A stretch of 64,000 nt of DNA, from NCBI RefSeq assembly GCF_051857545.1, contig NZ_JBPZHB010000016.1, positions 60,521-124,520 on the forward strand. The letters run 5' to 3'. The notes under the pieces are model-generated. The model saw only the letters and a list, made by a program, of their open reading frames with translations, made no database searches and was not told where the DNA came from. Made by a program: the position numbers and the translations under genes. Positions within the stretch are counted from its first letter, which is position 1; every line of letters begins with the position of its first letter. Positions 35,963-43,780 of the stretch are shown in pieces. The stretch comes from Larkinella sp051857545. GTDB taxonomy: Bacteria > Bacteroidota > Bacteroidia > Cytophagales > Spirosomataceae.

Positions 35963-36404
35963 TGAGACAAGAGAAACTCTTAAGTTTAGGAAGAAATTTG
36001 ACTTTCAAACTTTTTGTGAAGTGAGAATATCATTTTCTGTATCTCATGTAGTTTCCGGATTATTTCTTGAACAATAGTTTCTGCCAGGAAATTTAGACGA
36101 TTTGCAACGATTAGTTGTGTTTCTAATTCGTAGGATGAAGCCAGCGATATAGATAAGAAACGGGCGAATTCCTTATTACTACCCCGTCCAGATCCTTCCG
36201 CGATATTGGAAGGAATGGAAACTGCCGAGCGTTTAATTTGTGAAGACAAACCGAATTTCTCGTCATTTGGAAACAGGGTAGTTAATTGGTAAATAGCTGT
36301 CACAAAATCTACCGATAACTGCCATACTTTTAAATTTCTAAAATTGTGTGTTTCCATCTTCTAAATGTGAGATTATAATGAAAGGTCTTTATTCTCTTGT
36401 CTCA
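35963..36404. repeat. Inverted TGAGACAAGAGAA words bracketing the four-helix-bundle gene
   Basis: TGAGACAAGAGAA at 35963-35975 and its exact complement at 36392-36404 flank the gene, with partial homology further out (TTAGA...GAGA). The bracketed segment is more AT-rich than its operon neighbours. Confidence 0.5.
35986..36357 (-). CDS. Four-helix-bundle protein (S23/TIGR02436 family)
   Basis: A 123-aa all-helical protein with the family pattern FRNLKVWQLSVDFV...FPNDEKFGLSSQIKRSAVSIPSNIAEGSGR. Relatives are encoded in 23S rRNA intervening sequences, and the accessory protein Avd of diversity-generating retroelements has the same fold. No reverse transcriptase or rRNA is nearby. The gene interrupts an otherwise coherent fatty-acid operon and is bracketed by inverted words, so it may have been inserted. 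Function unknown; nucleic-acid binding is inferred from the fold. Confidence 0.9.
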   Translation of the reverse strand: METHNFRNLKVWQLSVDFVTAIYQLTTLFPNDEKFGLSSQIKRSAVSIPSNIAEGSGRGSNKEFARFLSISLASSYELETQLIVANRLNFLAETIVQEIIRKLHEIQKMIFSLHKKFESQISS

Positions 36405-36422
36405 CATCTCGCATCTAAAAAA

Positions 36423-38879
36423 TCAATTCCTAGGCGGTTTCCCCCCATTCAATAACCCCTGAATCCGCTCCAGCGTCTTTTTCTCGCCGGTTAACGAAAG
36501 AAAAGCTTCGCGTTCCAGATCGATCAAATATTGCTCGCTGACGTTTTGTGGCGAACTCAGATCACCACCGCAAATGACATAGGCCAGCTTTTCGGCAATT
36601 TTCTGGTCGTGGTCGGAGATGTAGCGGCCCATGCGCATGGCGGTAATCCCGGCTTTGAAGAGCGCAATCCCGGTTTTTCCCTGCACCTTGATGTCCTTGC
36701 GCGGTTTGGGTTGCGTGTAGCCGTTTTCAGCCAGTTCGATGGCGACCTGCTTGGCTTCGGCAATCAGGCGGCTGCGGTTCAGCACAATTTGCGCCGAGGG
36801 CAACAGGTAATTCATTTCGCGGGCTTCCTGCGCCGAAGTCGAGACCTTGGCGGTGGCAATGTTCATAAAGATACTTTGCAGGATGTTCAGTTCCGGGTCG
36901 CCGGTTTGGTAGAGATCGCTGGCGCGGGCGGCCATTTCTTTGGTGCCACCCCCCGCCGGAATCAGGCCGACGCCCACTTCCACCAGACCCATGTACAATT
37001 CGGAATGGGCCACCACCCGGTCGACGTGCAGATTCAGCTCGCAGCCCCCGCCGAGGGCCAGGGAATGCGGAGCGCCCACGACCGGAATGGACGAATACCG
37101 CGCCCGCATCATCGTCTGCTGGAACTGCGCAATCATGAGGTTGATCTCGTCAAATTCCTGCTCAATGGCAAACATGAACAGCGTCGCCAGATTGGCTCCC
37201 GCCGAATAGGCCTCCGACGAGTCGTTGCCGATCACCAGGCCACGGAAATCCTTTTCCGCCAGACTGATGGCTTTGTGGATGCCTTCGATCACTTCGGCAC
37301 CCATCGTGTTCATTTTGCTGCGAAATTCCAGGTTCAGAATCCCGTCGCCCAGGTCGTAGATGACCGAACCGGCATTTTTCCAAACCACATTGTTCGACAA
37401 ACTTTCCAGCAAAATGAACTGCTCCGTTCCCGGAATGGCTTTGTAGCTCTTCGTTGGAATGTCGTAGTATTTCCGTACTCCTCCGCCTTCCACTTTGTAA
37501 AAGCTGTCAAAACCGGCATCGAGCAGATCGTAGACCCACTGCGCCGGTTTTGACCCCTGCGACTCGATCAGTTCGATTCCCTTGCGAATGCCGATGGCAT
37601 CCCAGGTTTCGAACAGGCCCAGTTGCCAGCCAAAACCGGCGGTGATGGCGGCATCGATCCGGTAGAGTTCATCGGCGATTTCGGGAATGCGGAGACTGGC
37701 GTACCGGAACTGGTCGGCGAAGGTTTTGCGGTAAAACTCCCCGGCTTTGTCCTGACCAGCCAGCAGAACCGAAAACCGCTTTTTGAGGTTGTCGATGCTT
37801 TTGGTGCCTTCCAGCGTCGCGAATTTCACTTTCTGCGACGGTTTGTACTCGAACGTTTTCGGGTCGAGCGCCAGAATAACCGACTGTCCTTTTTCGTCCT
37901 TGATTTTCTTGTAAAACCCCTGACCGGTTTTATCGCCCAGCCACTTGTTTTCCATCAGCTTCTGCATGACGGGCGGCAACTGGAAGGTGTCTTTCGACTC
38001 GTCGTTGGTTAGCACGTTCAGCAGGTTGCTGGCCACATTCGCCGTCGTGTCCAAACCGACGACATCCGAGAGCCGGAATGTTCCCGATTTCGGGCGACCC
38101 ACCACCGGGCCGGTCAGTTTATCGACTTCCTCAACGGTCAGCCCCATGTCTTCGGCCACGCGAATGGTCTGGATCATGGCGTAGATGCCCAAACGGTTGG
38201 CAATGAACGCGGGCGTGTCTTTGCACAGAACCGTGGTTTTTCCCAGATACAAATCGCCGTATTTCATCAGAAAATCGATGATCGTCGGGTCGGTGTCGGG
38301 GCCGGGAATGATTTCGAGCAGGCGCAGATACCGGGGCGGATTGAAGAAGTGGGTTCCGCAGAAATGCCGCCGGAAATCCTCGCTCCGGCCTTCGGTCAGC
38401 AGGTGCATCGGAATCCCGGAGGTGTTCGAGGTGATCAGCGTGCCCGGTTTGCGGTATTGCTCGACGCGCTCGTACAACGATTTTTTAATATCCAGCCGCT
38501 CGACCACCACTTCCATAATCCAGTCGTATTTGCCGATTTCGGGCAGATTATCGTCGAAATTTCCCAGCGTAATCCGTTGGGCGAATTTCGGACTGTAGAG
38601 CGCGGCCGGGCTGGCTTTCAGCAGATTCTGAAACGCATCGTTCACAATCCGGTTGCGGACGGCGGGTTTATCGAGCGTCAATCCTTTGGCTTCCTCGGCG
38701 GGTGTCAGTGTGTTAGGGACGATGTCGAGCAGCAGCACATCCACGCCGATGTTGGCAAAGTGAGCGGCAATGCGTGAGCCCATAATGCCGGAGCCCAGGA
38801 CGGCTACCCGGCGAATGCTGCGGTTTTTGGCGGTCGGCGTCCGGCCTTCTGATTGTGGTTTTGCAAGGGTTGCTTCCAT
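36423..38879 (-). CDS. 3-hydroxyacyl-CoA dehydrogenase/enoyl-CoA hydratase (FadN-like)
   Basis: Bifunctional beta-oxidation enzyme of 818 aa. The dehydrogenase is N-terminal: NAD motif VAVLGSGIMGSRIAAHF with GSGIMG at 29-34, then HFFNPPRYLRLLEIIPG. The hydratase is C-terminal: SAGANLATLF and LALGGGCELNLHVDRVVAHSELYMGLVEVGVGLIPAGGG. This order is the reverse of E. coli FadB and matches Bacillus FadN. It follows marR by 130 bp, a gap that contains a 19-bp hairpin, and lies 65 bp before the four-helix-bundle gene. Confidence 0.95.
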   Translation of the reverse strand: MEATLAKPQSEGRTPTAKNRSIRRVAVLGSGIMGSRIAAHFANIGVDVLLLDIVPNTLTPAEEAKGLTLDKPAVRNRIVNDAFQNLLKASPAALYSPKFAQRITLGNFDDNLPEIGKYDWIMEVVVERLDIKKSLYERVEQYRKPGTLITSNTSGIPMHLLTEGRSEDFRRHFCGTHFFNPPRYLRLLEIIPGPDTDPTIIDFLMKYGDLYLGKTTVLCKDTPAFIANRLGIYAMIQTIRVAEDMGLTVEEVDKLTGPVVGRPKSGTFRLSDVVGLDTTANVASNLLNVLTNDESKDTFQLPPVMQKLMENKWLGDKTGQGFYKKIKDEKGQSVILALDPKTFEYKPSQKVKFATLEGTKSIDNLKKRFSVLLAGQDKAGEFYRKTFADQFRYASLRIPEIADELYRIDAAITAGFGWQLGLFETWDAIGIRKGIELIESQGSKPAQWVYDLLDAGFDSFYKVEGGGVRKYYDIPTKSYKAIPGTEQFILLESLSNNVVWKNAGSVIYDLGDGILNLEFRSKMNTMGAEVIEGIHKAISLAEKDFRGLVIGNDSSEAYSAGANLATLFMFAIEQEFDEINLMIAQFQQTMMRARYSSIPVVGAPHSLALGGGCELNLHVDRVVAHSELYMGLVEVGVGLIPAGGGTKEMAARASDLYQTGDPELNILQSIFMNIATAKVSTSAQEAREMNYLLPSAQIVLNRSRLIAEAKQVAIELAENGYTQPKPRKDIKVQGKTGIALFKAGITAMRMGRYISDHDQKIAEKLAYVICGGDLSSPQNVSEQYLIDLEREAFLSLTGEKKTLERIQGLLNGGKPPRN

Positions 38880-38915
38880 GGTATTGAAATAGGGTCTGGA
38901 TCTTTATTGAAGCGT

Positions 38916-38987
38916 AGAGAGATGAGACCAGAGAAGAAAGACTGGGTCGTCCGACGAATTGTCTTACCTCTCTGGTCTCATCTCTCT
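38916..38987. repeat. 19-bp perfect hairpin between marR and the dehydrogenase gene
   Basis: Arms 38916-38934 and 38969-38987 (AGAGAGATGAGACCAGAGA and complement) with a 34-nt loop. They use the same GAGATGAGAC words as the pair at 35963/36392. Confidence 0.65.
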
Positions 38988-39009
38988 TGTCTCATTTCTT
39001 TACTCTCCT

Positions 39010-39480
39010 TCACTTCATTACGAATTCGGTAATTCCGCTCGCTTTCATTTTGGCATTTTCGTCTTCCACCAACCGGTTGATGTCCTTCATCACGTCGAAG
39101 AAAATCACCAGTTTTTCCAGCGGAATATTGTCCCGGATCAGGTTATTGAACTGGATAACGCCTTCGCGGGCTACTTCGCGTTTCTCTTTCCCGGCATCCG
39201 TCAGCACGATACGGACAAACCGTTTGTCGTTTTCGTCGATGACCCGCCGAATCCAGCCACGTTCTTCCAGGCTTTTCAGCATCCGGACGAGGCTGCGCGG
39301 CTCCATGCCCAGCAACGGCCCGATTTTGGTAGCGGGCGTGCCTTGTTCGGTGTCGATGTTTAGCAACACATAGCCGATTGCCATCGTCATATCATAGCGG
39401 ATTGCGTAAGCATTGTACATGCGCGAAATGGCGTGCCAACCCGTTTTAATGTGATAATCGACGGTTTTCTCTTTCTTCAT
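39010..39480 (-). CDS. MarR-family transcriptional regulator of the beta-oxidation genes
   Basis: A 156-aa winged-helix dimeric regulator: GTPATKIGPLLGMEPRSLVRMLKSLEERGWIRRVIDENDKRFVRIVLTDAGKEK is the recognition helix and wing. The start is set at 39480 (MKKEKTVDYHIK). An upstream ATG at 39510 would add 10 residues but would sit at the predicted transcription start. The gene heads the 3-hydroxyacyl-CoA dehydrogenase/thiolase group. Its own promoter and that of the acyl-CoA dehydrogenase share the palindrome TATGCAAGCATA, so it probably represses both, with an acyl-CoA or fatty acid as inducer (inferred). Confidence 0.9.
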   Translation of the reverse strand: MKKEKTVDYHIKTGWHAISRMYNAYAIRYDMTMAIGYVLLNIDTEQGTPATKIGPLLGMEPRSLVRMLKSLEERGWIRRVIDENDKRFVRIVLTDAGKEKREVAREGVIQFNNLIRDNIPLEKLVIFFDVMKDINRLVEDENAKMKASGITEFVMK

Positions 39481-39516
39481 CTTCAGTTCTCGTTGCTCGT
39501 TAGGGGCCATCGACTG

Positions 39517-39548
39517 TAAAGCTACAATATAGACGAGGTATTATGCAA
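39517..39548 (-). promoter_or_regulatory. Probable marR operon promoter
   Basis: On the minus strand, TAGCTTTA (one mismatch to TAnnTTTG, 39517-39524) lies 21 bp from a TTG (39546-39548) at the centre of the operator. The arrangement copies the acyl-CoA dehydrogenase promoter. Confidence 0.5.
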
Positions 39549-39553
39549 GCATA
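39542..39553. promoter_or_regulatory. MarR-type operator copy 3 (autoregulatory)
   Basis: TATGC-AA-GCATA, identical in its 12-bp core to 32385-32396, 7 kb away. It overlaps the -33 element of the marR promoter. Confidence 0.65.
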
Positions 39554-39614
39554 CTATTGAAGAAATGAAGATAAAATTGGGATAAAACCGGACGACAAAG
39601 AGCGCACAAAACCG

Positions 39615-40652
39615 CTACTTCACCTCCCTGATCACCGCAATCGCTCCTTTGGCACCCACCGCCCAGCATTGGCCGCCCGAACAGTCAATGGAATGAAAAG
39701 CCGAATCGTCAATTTTGGTCCAGGTTTTTCCGAAATCGTCGGTATAACCCGTTCCCGACGGCCCCACTGCAATGAACCGCTTGCCCGACAACCGCCCGAC
39801 GGCTTCTTTCAACCCCGGCGGATCGGTGGGGGTGCCTGCTTTCCAGGTTTTGCCGCCATCGGTGGTTACGGCCACATTCTGCCAGACGCCTTTTTCATTT
39901 TTATAATCGCCCCCAACGGCCATGCCATTTTGGCCCTGCGCATCGAACCAAAGCCCAAAGATGCCAGCCGTTGGACCCGCCGGGATGGGCGTTTCGATCA
40001 CTTGCCAAGCCGACTCGGGTGTTGCCGCCGTATACAATCGCCCGTTGCCAACGCCCCCCGATGCAATCCAGGCCCGCTGGTAACTATTCATGCGCCATTT
40101 ATACCCCCGCGTGATCAGGCTGGTTCCGCTGGCGGCAAAGGCGGCTTCACCTGTGGGAAGCAGCGGCAGGTTCTCCGCCGGAACCCGCTTCCAGTTTTTG
40201 CCGCCGTTCGTCGTGGTCATCACATACCAGGTTCCGTTGATCGGATCGCTGAACACCATGCCTTCCCAGCGGTTCCAGAAATCCATCGAGTCGAAAAATA
40301 CGCCGGGCTGTTTGGTCTGGTAAATGAGCTGCCATTTTTTACCGCCGTCGTTGGTGCGATACAGTCGGGCCTGGCCTTTTTCGGCGGGGCCGGCGGCCAT
40401 TAGAATGGCTTCTTTGGCACTGAAAGCCTGGACATCGCGAAAGTCGCAGCTTTCGGCCCCCGGCACGGTTCCGGTTTTCCAGGTTTTTCCGCCGTCGGCC
40501 GTGTGGACGAAGGTGCCTTTACTGCCGCCTACCCAGACCACCTTCCGGCTCACCGCGCTGACGGCCCGAAAGTTGGCGTCGGTGCCACTGATTTGGGGTT
40601 GCCATTGCGCACAAACAAGGGAAGGAAGTAGCAGGAACAAAAGCAGTTTCAT
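39615..40652 (-). CDS. Secreted YCF48/BNR-repeat beta-propeller protein
   Basis: A 345-aa exported protein with a signal peptide (MKLLLFLLLPSLVCAQ). It has repeated Asp-box-like units, each of the form TxDGGKTWKxG (HTADGGKTWKT, RTNDGGKKWQL, TTNGGKNWKR, TTDGGKTWKA, TDDFGKTWTK), as in YCF48/sortilin-type propellers. The start at 40652 is preferred because the signal peptide begins there; the frame is open to 40721. Related proteins are sometimes named oxidoreductase without support. Its role is unknown, possibly protein or sugar binding. Confidence 0.85.
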   Translation of the reverse strand: MKLLLFLLLPSLVCAQWQPQISGTDANFRAVSAVSRKVVWVGGSKGTFVHTADGGKTWKTGTVPGAESCDFRDVQAFSAKEAILMAAGPAEKGQARLYRTNDGGKKWQLIYQTKQPGVFFDSMDFWNRWEGMVFSDPINGTWYVMTTTNGGKNWKRVPAENLPLLPTGEAAFAASGTSLITRGYKWRMNSYQRAWIASGGVGNGRLYTAATPESAWQVIETPIPAGPTAGIFGLWFDAQGQNGMAVGGDYKNEKGVWQNVAVTTDGGKTWKAGTPTDPPGLKEAVGRLSGKRFIAVGPSGTGYTDDFGKTWTKIDDSAFHSIDCSGGQCWAVGAKGAIAVIREVK

Positions 40653-40781
40653 ACGGGAAAAGAGCGGTTTTAACAGGATTAAATAGCAATACAGACCGGT
40701 TTTAAAAACCAGAACCGGCAAGGTAGTTTATTTTTGTAAACGGCTTTTCGTGAATGGTAACCGGATTGGTGCCGATTCACG

Positions 40782-40789
40782 TATGTTTG
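40782..40789 (+). promoter_or_regulatory. Possible -7 element
   Basis: TATGTTTG matches TAnnTTTG, 38 bp upstream of the gene starting at 40828. A second match, TATTTTTG, lies at 40729-40736. Neither has a well-spaced -33 element. Confidence 0.35.
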
Positions 40790-40827
40790 TTCCGAAATAC
40801 TGCTAACAACAACGAACAGAATACCTT

Positions 40828-41496
40828 ATGAAAAAGATTTTCGCCCTTATCGTAGCCTTCGGCTGGAGTATACAGACGTATGCACAAGCGCCGGAGAATG
40901 TGGTTTCTGCCAAAATTAACGGGAAAGAGTGGCAAGCCAAAGCCCAGCGGCTCAATCTGCCCTTTACCGGTGTCAAATACCTCGCCATTGCCGGCATGAA
41001 TGTGAGCCCGGATGTGCAGACCTGGATTCGTTTTGTGTATGTCGACCAACTGAAACCGGGCACCTACCCGGTTATTGCGGAAAACGACCGGGAGATGGAA
41101 AAGAAATACAAGGAATCGAACGGCAACGTGATTTGGGCGCTGGTCGATTACACGGAGGAATCGAAAGGATTGGGCCACGCGTTCCGCGATGGGGAGTCGT
41201 GGAAAGGTACAGTGACGATCACCAGTGTGACGGATAACAGCATTGAAGGGACGTTTGAAGCCACGTTAAAAGAAGTAACGTATAAAAAACGCGCACTGGC
41301 TACCATTTCCGGTTTTGGAATCCGGCAGAACCTGGAAGACAAAGCCATCACGGCGGCCGGTGGCGGGATGTTAACGAAGTCGGGGCCGCACGACCACGAC
41401 AACACCAAACGCACTGAAGGCAGCGGTGAAATCTCGATCACCGAAGGCAAGTTTAAGGTGAGCTGGGGCAAGGATTCGGCTAAAAAGGACAAATAA
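40828..41496 (+). CDS. Secreted protein of unknown function
   Basis: A 222-aa exported protein with a clear signal peptide (cleavage near TYAQ, residue 20). The beginning of the mature part (VVSAKINGKEWQAKAQRLNL) and its beta-rich pattern resemble DUF6252-like Bacteroidota secreted proteins. The C-terminus is charged (SWGKDSAKKDK). It is a monocistronic gene with its own terminator. Function unknown. Confidence 0.75.
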   Translation: MKKIFALIVAFGWSIQTYAQAPENVVSAKINGKEWQAKAQRLNLPFTGVKYLAIAGMNVSPDVQTWIRFVYVDQLKPGTYPVIAENDREMEKKYKESNGNVIWALVDYTEESKGLGHAFRDGESWKGTVTITSVTDNSIEGTFEATLKEVTYKKRALATISGFGIRQNLEDKAITAAGGGMLTKSGPHDHDNTKRTEGSGEISITEGKFKVSWGKDSAKKDK

Positions 41497-41512
41497 GACC
41501 CACCAAACGGTT

Positions 41513-41558
41513 ACGCCCACCGGATATTCGTCAGCGCGAATACCCGGTGGGCGTTTTT
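41513..41558 (+). terminator. Rho-independent terminator
   Basis: ACGCCCACCGG / CCGGTGGGCGT arms (41513-41523, 41544-41554) followed by TTTT. It lies 17 bp after the stop of the secreted-protein gene. Confidence 0.85.
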
Positions 41559-41729
41559 ATGACCTGTAAGCGTTACAAGGAAAACCACCAACGGTTGTTA
41601 ATTCTGATTAAAATACAATTAACCACTGGGTTTAGTAGAACAAATGGACTGCCGTAGCGTTAAAATATTGCAACGAGTCATGCGTTAGATTTACACACTT
41701 TTTCAATTCGCATCAACGAAACGAACCTG

Positions 41730-43175
41730 ATGAAAATTTCTGTGAACGTACGGCAGTCTGCCTGGATAGTGATGGCAGTGCTTGGTTTTTGGATGACTGC
41801 CTGTACGAAAGACCCGTCGGTTACCCCGCAGTCGCCGGTGAGTGGCACGCCTGCAAAAGCCGACCAATCAGTGAATAACTGGATTCTGGAGAACATGCGG
41901 GCGGTGTATTACTGGAATGACAAAATGCCGGCTAATCCGGATACGATGCTGACAACTGCTCCCTTTTTTTATTCCCTGCTTTACGATTATAACAACAGAG
42001 CCAACCCGGAGCGCGACCGGTTTTCGTGGATTCAGGAAAGTGCTGACGAACTGAGGTCGTCACTGAGCGGAGAACAAAAAACAACGGGTCTTGAGGTTAA
42101 GTATTTTCTGCGGACGGCGGGTTCGACGGATGTGATTATCAAGGTGCTCTATGTTTTGCCCGGTTCGCCCGCTTACAAAGCCGGTCTGAAACGGGGCGAT
42201 TTTATTTCGACGATCAACGGTCAGAAACTGACGACCAGCAATTATGCTTCTTTGGCTAATAATCCTACGACTTTCAACTACGGTATGGCCAAATTGGAAA
42301 GCGGCAAAATCGTGGATACCGAAGTCGTGAAAACGGTTACGGCGGAGGTTTTTCAGCAAAACCCGGTTTTTCTGGATTCAATTTACGCGATTGGTGGAAA
42401 AACGATTGGCTATCTCGTCTATAATCAGTTTATCCCTGGCCCGAATGGCAGCACAACGCCCACCTACGACCAGAAACTGGAGCAGATTTTCAGTAAGTTC
42501 AAGGCGCGGGGTGTCAATGAATTGGTGTTGGATTTGCGCTACAATCCGGGCGGTTACGTGTCGTCGTCGGTCAAACTGGCGAGTATGATTGCCAAGGGGG
42601 TCGATAATACGAAGACGTTTTACCGCACGGAATACAACAAGGATGTGATGGCGGAACTCCAGAGCCAGAACCAAACGGCTCAGTTAACAACCCGTTTTCA
42701 GACCAAGGCGCAAAACATTGGCGGCAACCTGTCGCGGGTGTTTGTGCTGACAACGGGTGGAACCGCTTCGGCCAGTGAATTGATCATCAATGGCTTGAAG
42801 CCTTTTATGCCGGTTATCACCATCGGCGAAACCACCTACGGCAAGAATGTGGGTTCCATTACGGTCTCGGACAAAACCGGCAAAATAAAATGGGGGATGC
42901 AACCCATTGTTTTCAAGTCCTTTAATGCCCTGAATCAGTCGGATTATTCGACGGGATTTACGCCAACAATCATAAAAAACGAACCGCTGGCCTTGAAACC
43001 ATTGGGAGATTTGGAAGAAGAGTACCTGAACGCGGCCGTGGCCCAGATTGTCGGCAACGGAACGGCCCGCATTTCCGCCGATCAGGGGCCACAATTGCCC
43101 GCCATCGGCTCCTCAGTTGAACGCCGGGCTGGTGGCAGCAATATGTTCGACGACCGGAGTCCGTTGAATCGGTGA
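41730..43175 (+). CDS. S41-family C-terminal-processing-like protease, lipoprotein
   Basis: A 481-aa envelope serine protease. The signal peptide has a lipobox (MTAC, Cys25). A helical N-terminal region is followed by a PDZ domain (about 120-200, GSPAYKAGLKRGDFISTINGQKL) and the S41 catalytic core. Catalytic Ser347 is in TASASEL and Lys372 in GETTYGKNVGS, with exactly the Ser-to-Lys spacing of E. coli Tsp. DLRYNPGGYVSSS is the conserved strand before it. The C-terminal 60 residues are low-complexity. Probably degrades misfolded or tagged envelope proteins. Confidence 0.92.
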   Translation: MKISVNVRQSAWIVMAVLGFWMTACTKDPSVTPQSPVSGTPAKADQSVNNWILENMRAVYYWNDKMPANPDTMLTTAPFFYSLLYDYNNRANPERDRFSWIQESADELRSSLSGEQKTTGLEVKYFLRTAGSTDVIIKVLYVLPGSPAYKAGLKRGDFISTINGQKLTTSNYASLANNPTTFNYGMAKLESGKIVDTEVVKTVTAEVFQQNPVFLDSIYAIGGKTIGYLVYNQFIPGPNGSTTPTYDQKLEQIFSKFKARGVNELVLDLRYNPGGYVSSSVKLASMIAKGVDNTKTFYRTEYNKDVMAELQSQNQTAQLTTRFQTKAQNIGGNLSRVFVLTTGGTASASELIINGLKPFMPVITIGETTYGKNVGSITVSDKTGKIKWGMQPIVFKSFNALNQSDYSTGFTPTIIKNEPLALKPLGDLEEEYLNAAVAQIVGNGTARISADQGPQLPAIGSSVERRAGGSNMFDDRSPLNR

Positions 43176-43212
43176 TGGATTTGGACTTCAAATACAGTGA
43201 ATCATAAATGTA

Positions 43213-43283
43213 AAATGATGAATTTTAAATGTAAAAGTAAAGACGCGCTCTTCGCACACTTTTACATTTAAAATTCATCATTT
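43213..43283. terminator. 26-bp perfect hairpin between convergent genes
   Basis: Arms 43213-43238 and 43258-43283 (AAATGATGAATTTTAAATGT and onward) with a 19-nt loop. The hairpin ends 2 bp before the stop of the GGCT-like gene. Confidence 0.65.
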
Positions 43284-43284
43284 A

Positions 43285-43692
43285 TTATTTTTGATTTCCT
43301 TTTTGCCCAAAATACCGCCCCGACGCGATAAGCGGTAACGAATCCGTTGGCGGTTTGAAAAGGTACATCCAGCAATCGACCAAACCATCGTCGGTTTGGA
43401 CCGGCACAATAGCCCGGACATACTCATTTCCTTCGTAGTCATCAAGCGTTTCCTGCTCCCTTTTCCACACCGATTCTGTGAACGAATAGACTTCCCCATA
43501 CACATTCGTTTGGGCAATCGGGTCATAAACCGCTCCGGGGTACGTGCCAAGATCGTATAACCGGCCGGGGAAAAAAGCCGGTCCGAGAAGCTGGGCTTTT
43601 TGACGCAAATCCTGCGCCATTGGGTGTTTTGACGCACTCAGCAGGGTTCCGTAAACAAAAAGATGGATAAAAGACGTTGTAGAAGTAGACAT
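43285..43692 (-). CDS. Gamma-glutamylcyclotransferase-like (AIG2) protein
   Basis: A 135-aa beta-barrel enzyme-like protein. The substrate-binding YGTLL loop is near the N-terminus (HLFVYGTLLSA). GEVYSF and LDDYEGNEYVR follow; the Glu in DYEG is the usual catalytic residue. The start at 43692 places YGTLL at the normal distance; a longer frame to 43827 would overlap the divergent neighbour. Probably a cyclotransferase on gamma-glutamyl or similar amines; substrate not known. Confidence 0.85.
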   Translation of the reverse strand: MSTSTTSFIHLFVYGTLLSASKHPMAQDLRQKAQLLGPAFFPGRLYDLGTYPGAVYDPIAQTNVYGEVYSFTESVWKREQETLDDYEGNEYVRAIVPVQTDDGLVDCWMYLFKPPTDSLPLIASGRYFGQKGNQK

Positions 43693-43780
43693 GCGATAGG
43701 CGGTATTCACCAGGATATTTGTAAATTTAAACCAAAAGTTAGCTTGCCCGTCGCATGTGAACTCGTCTACTCGCCAACCT

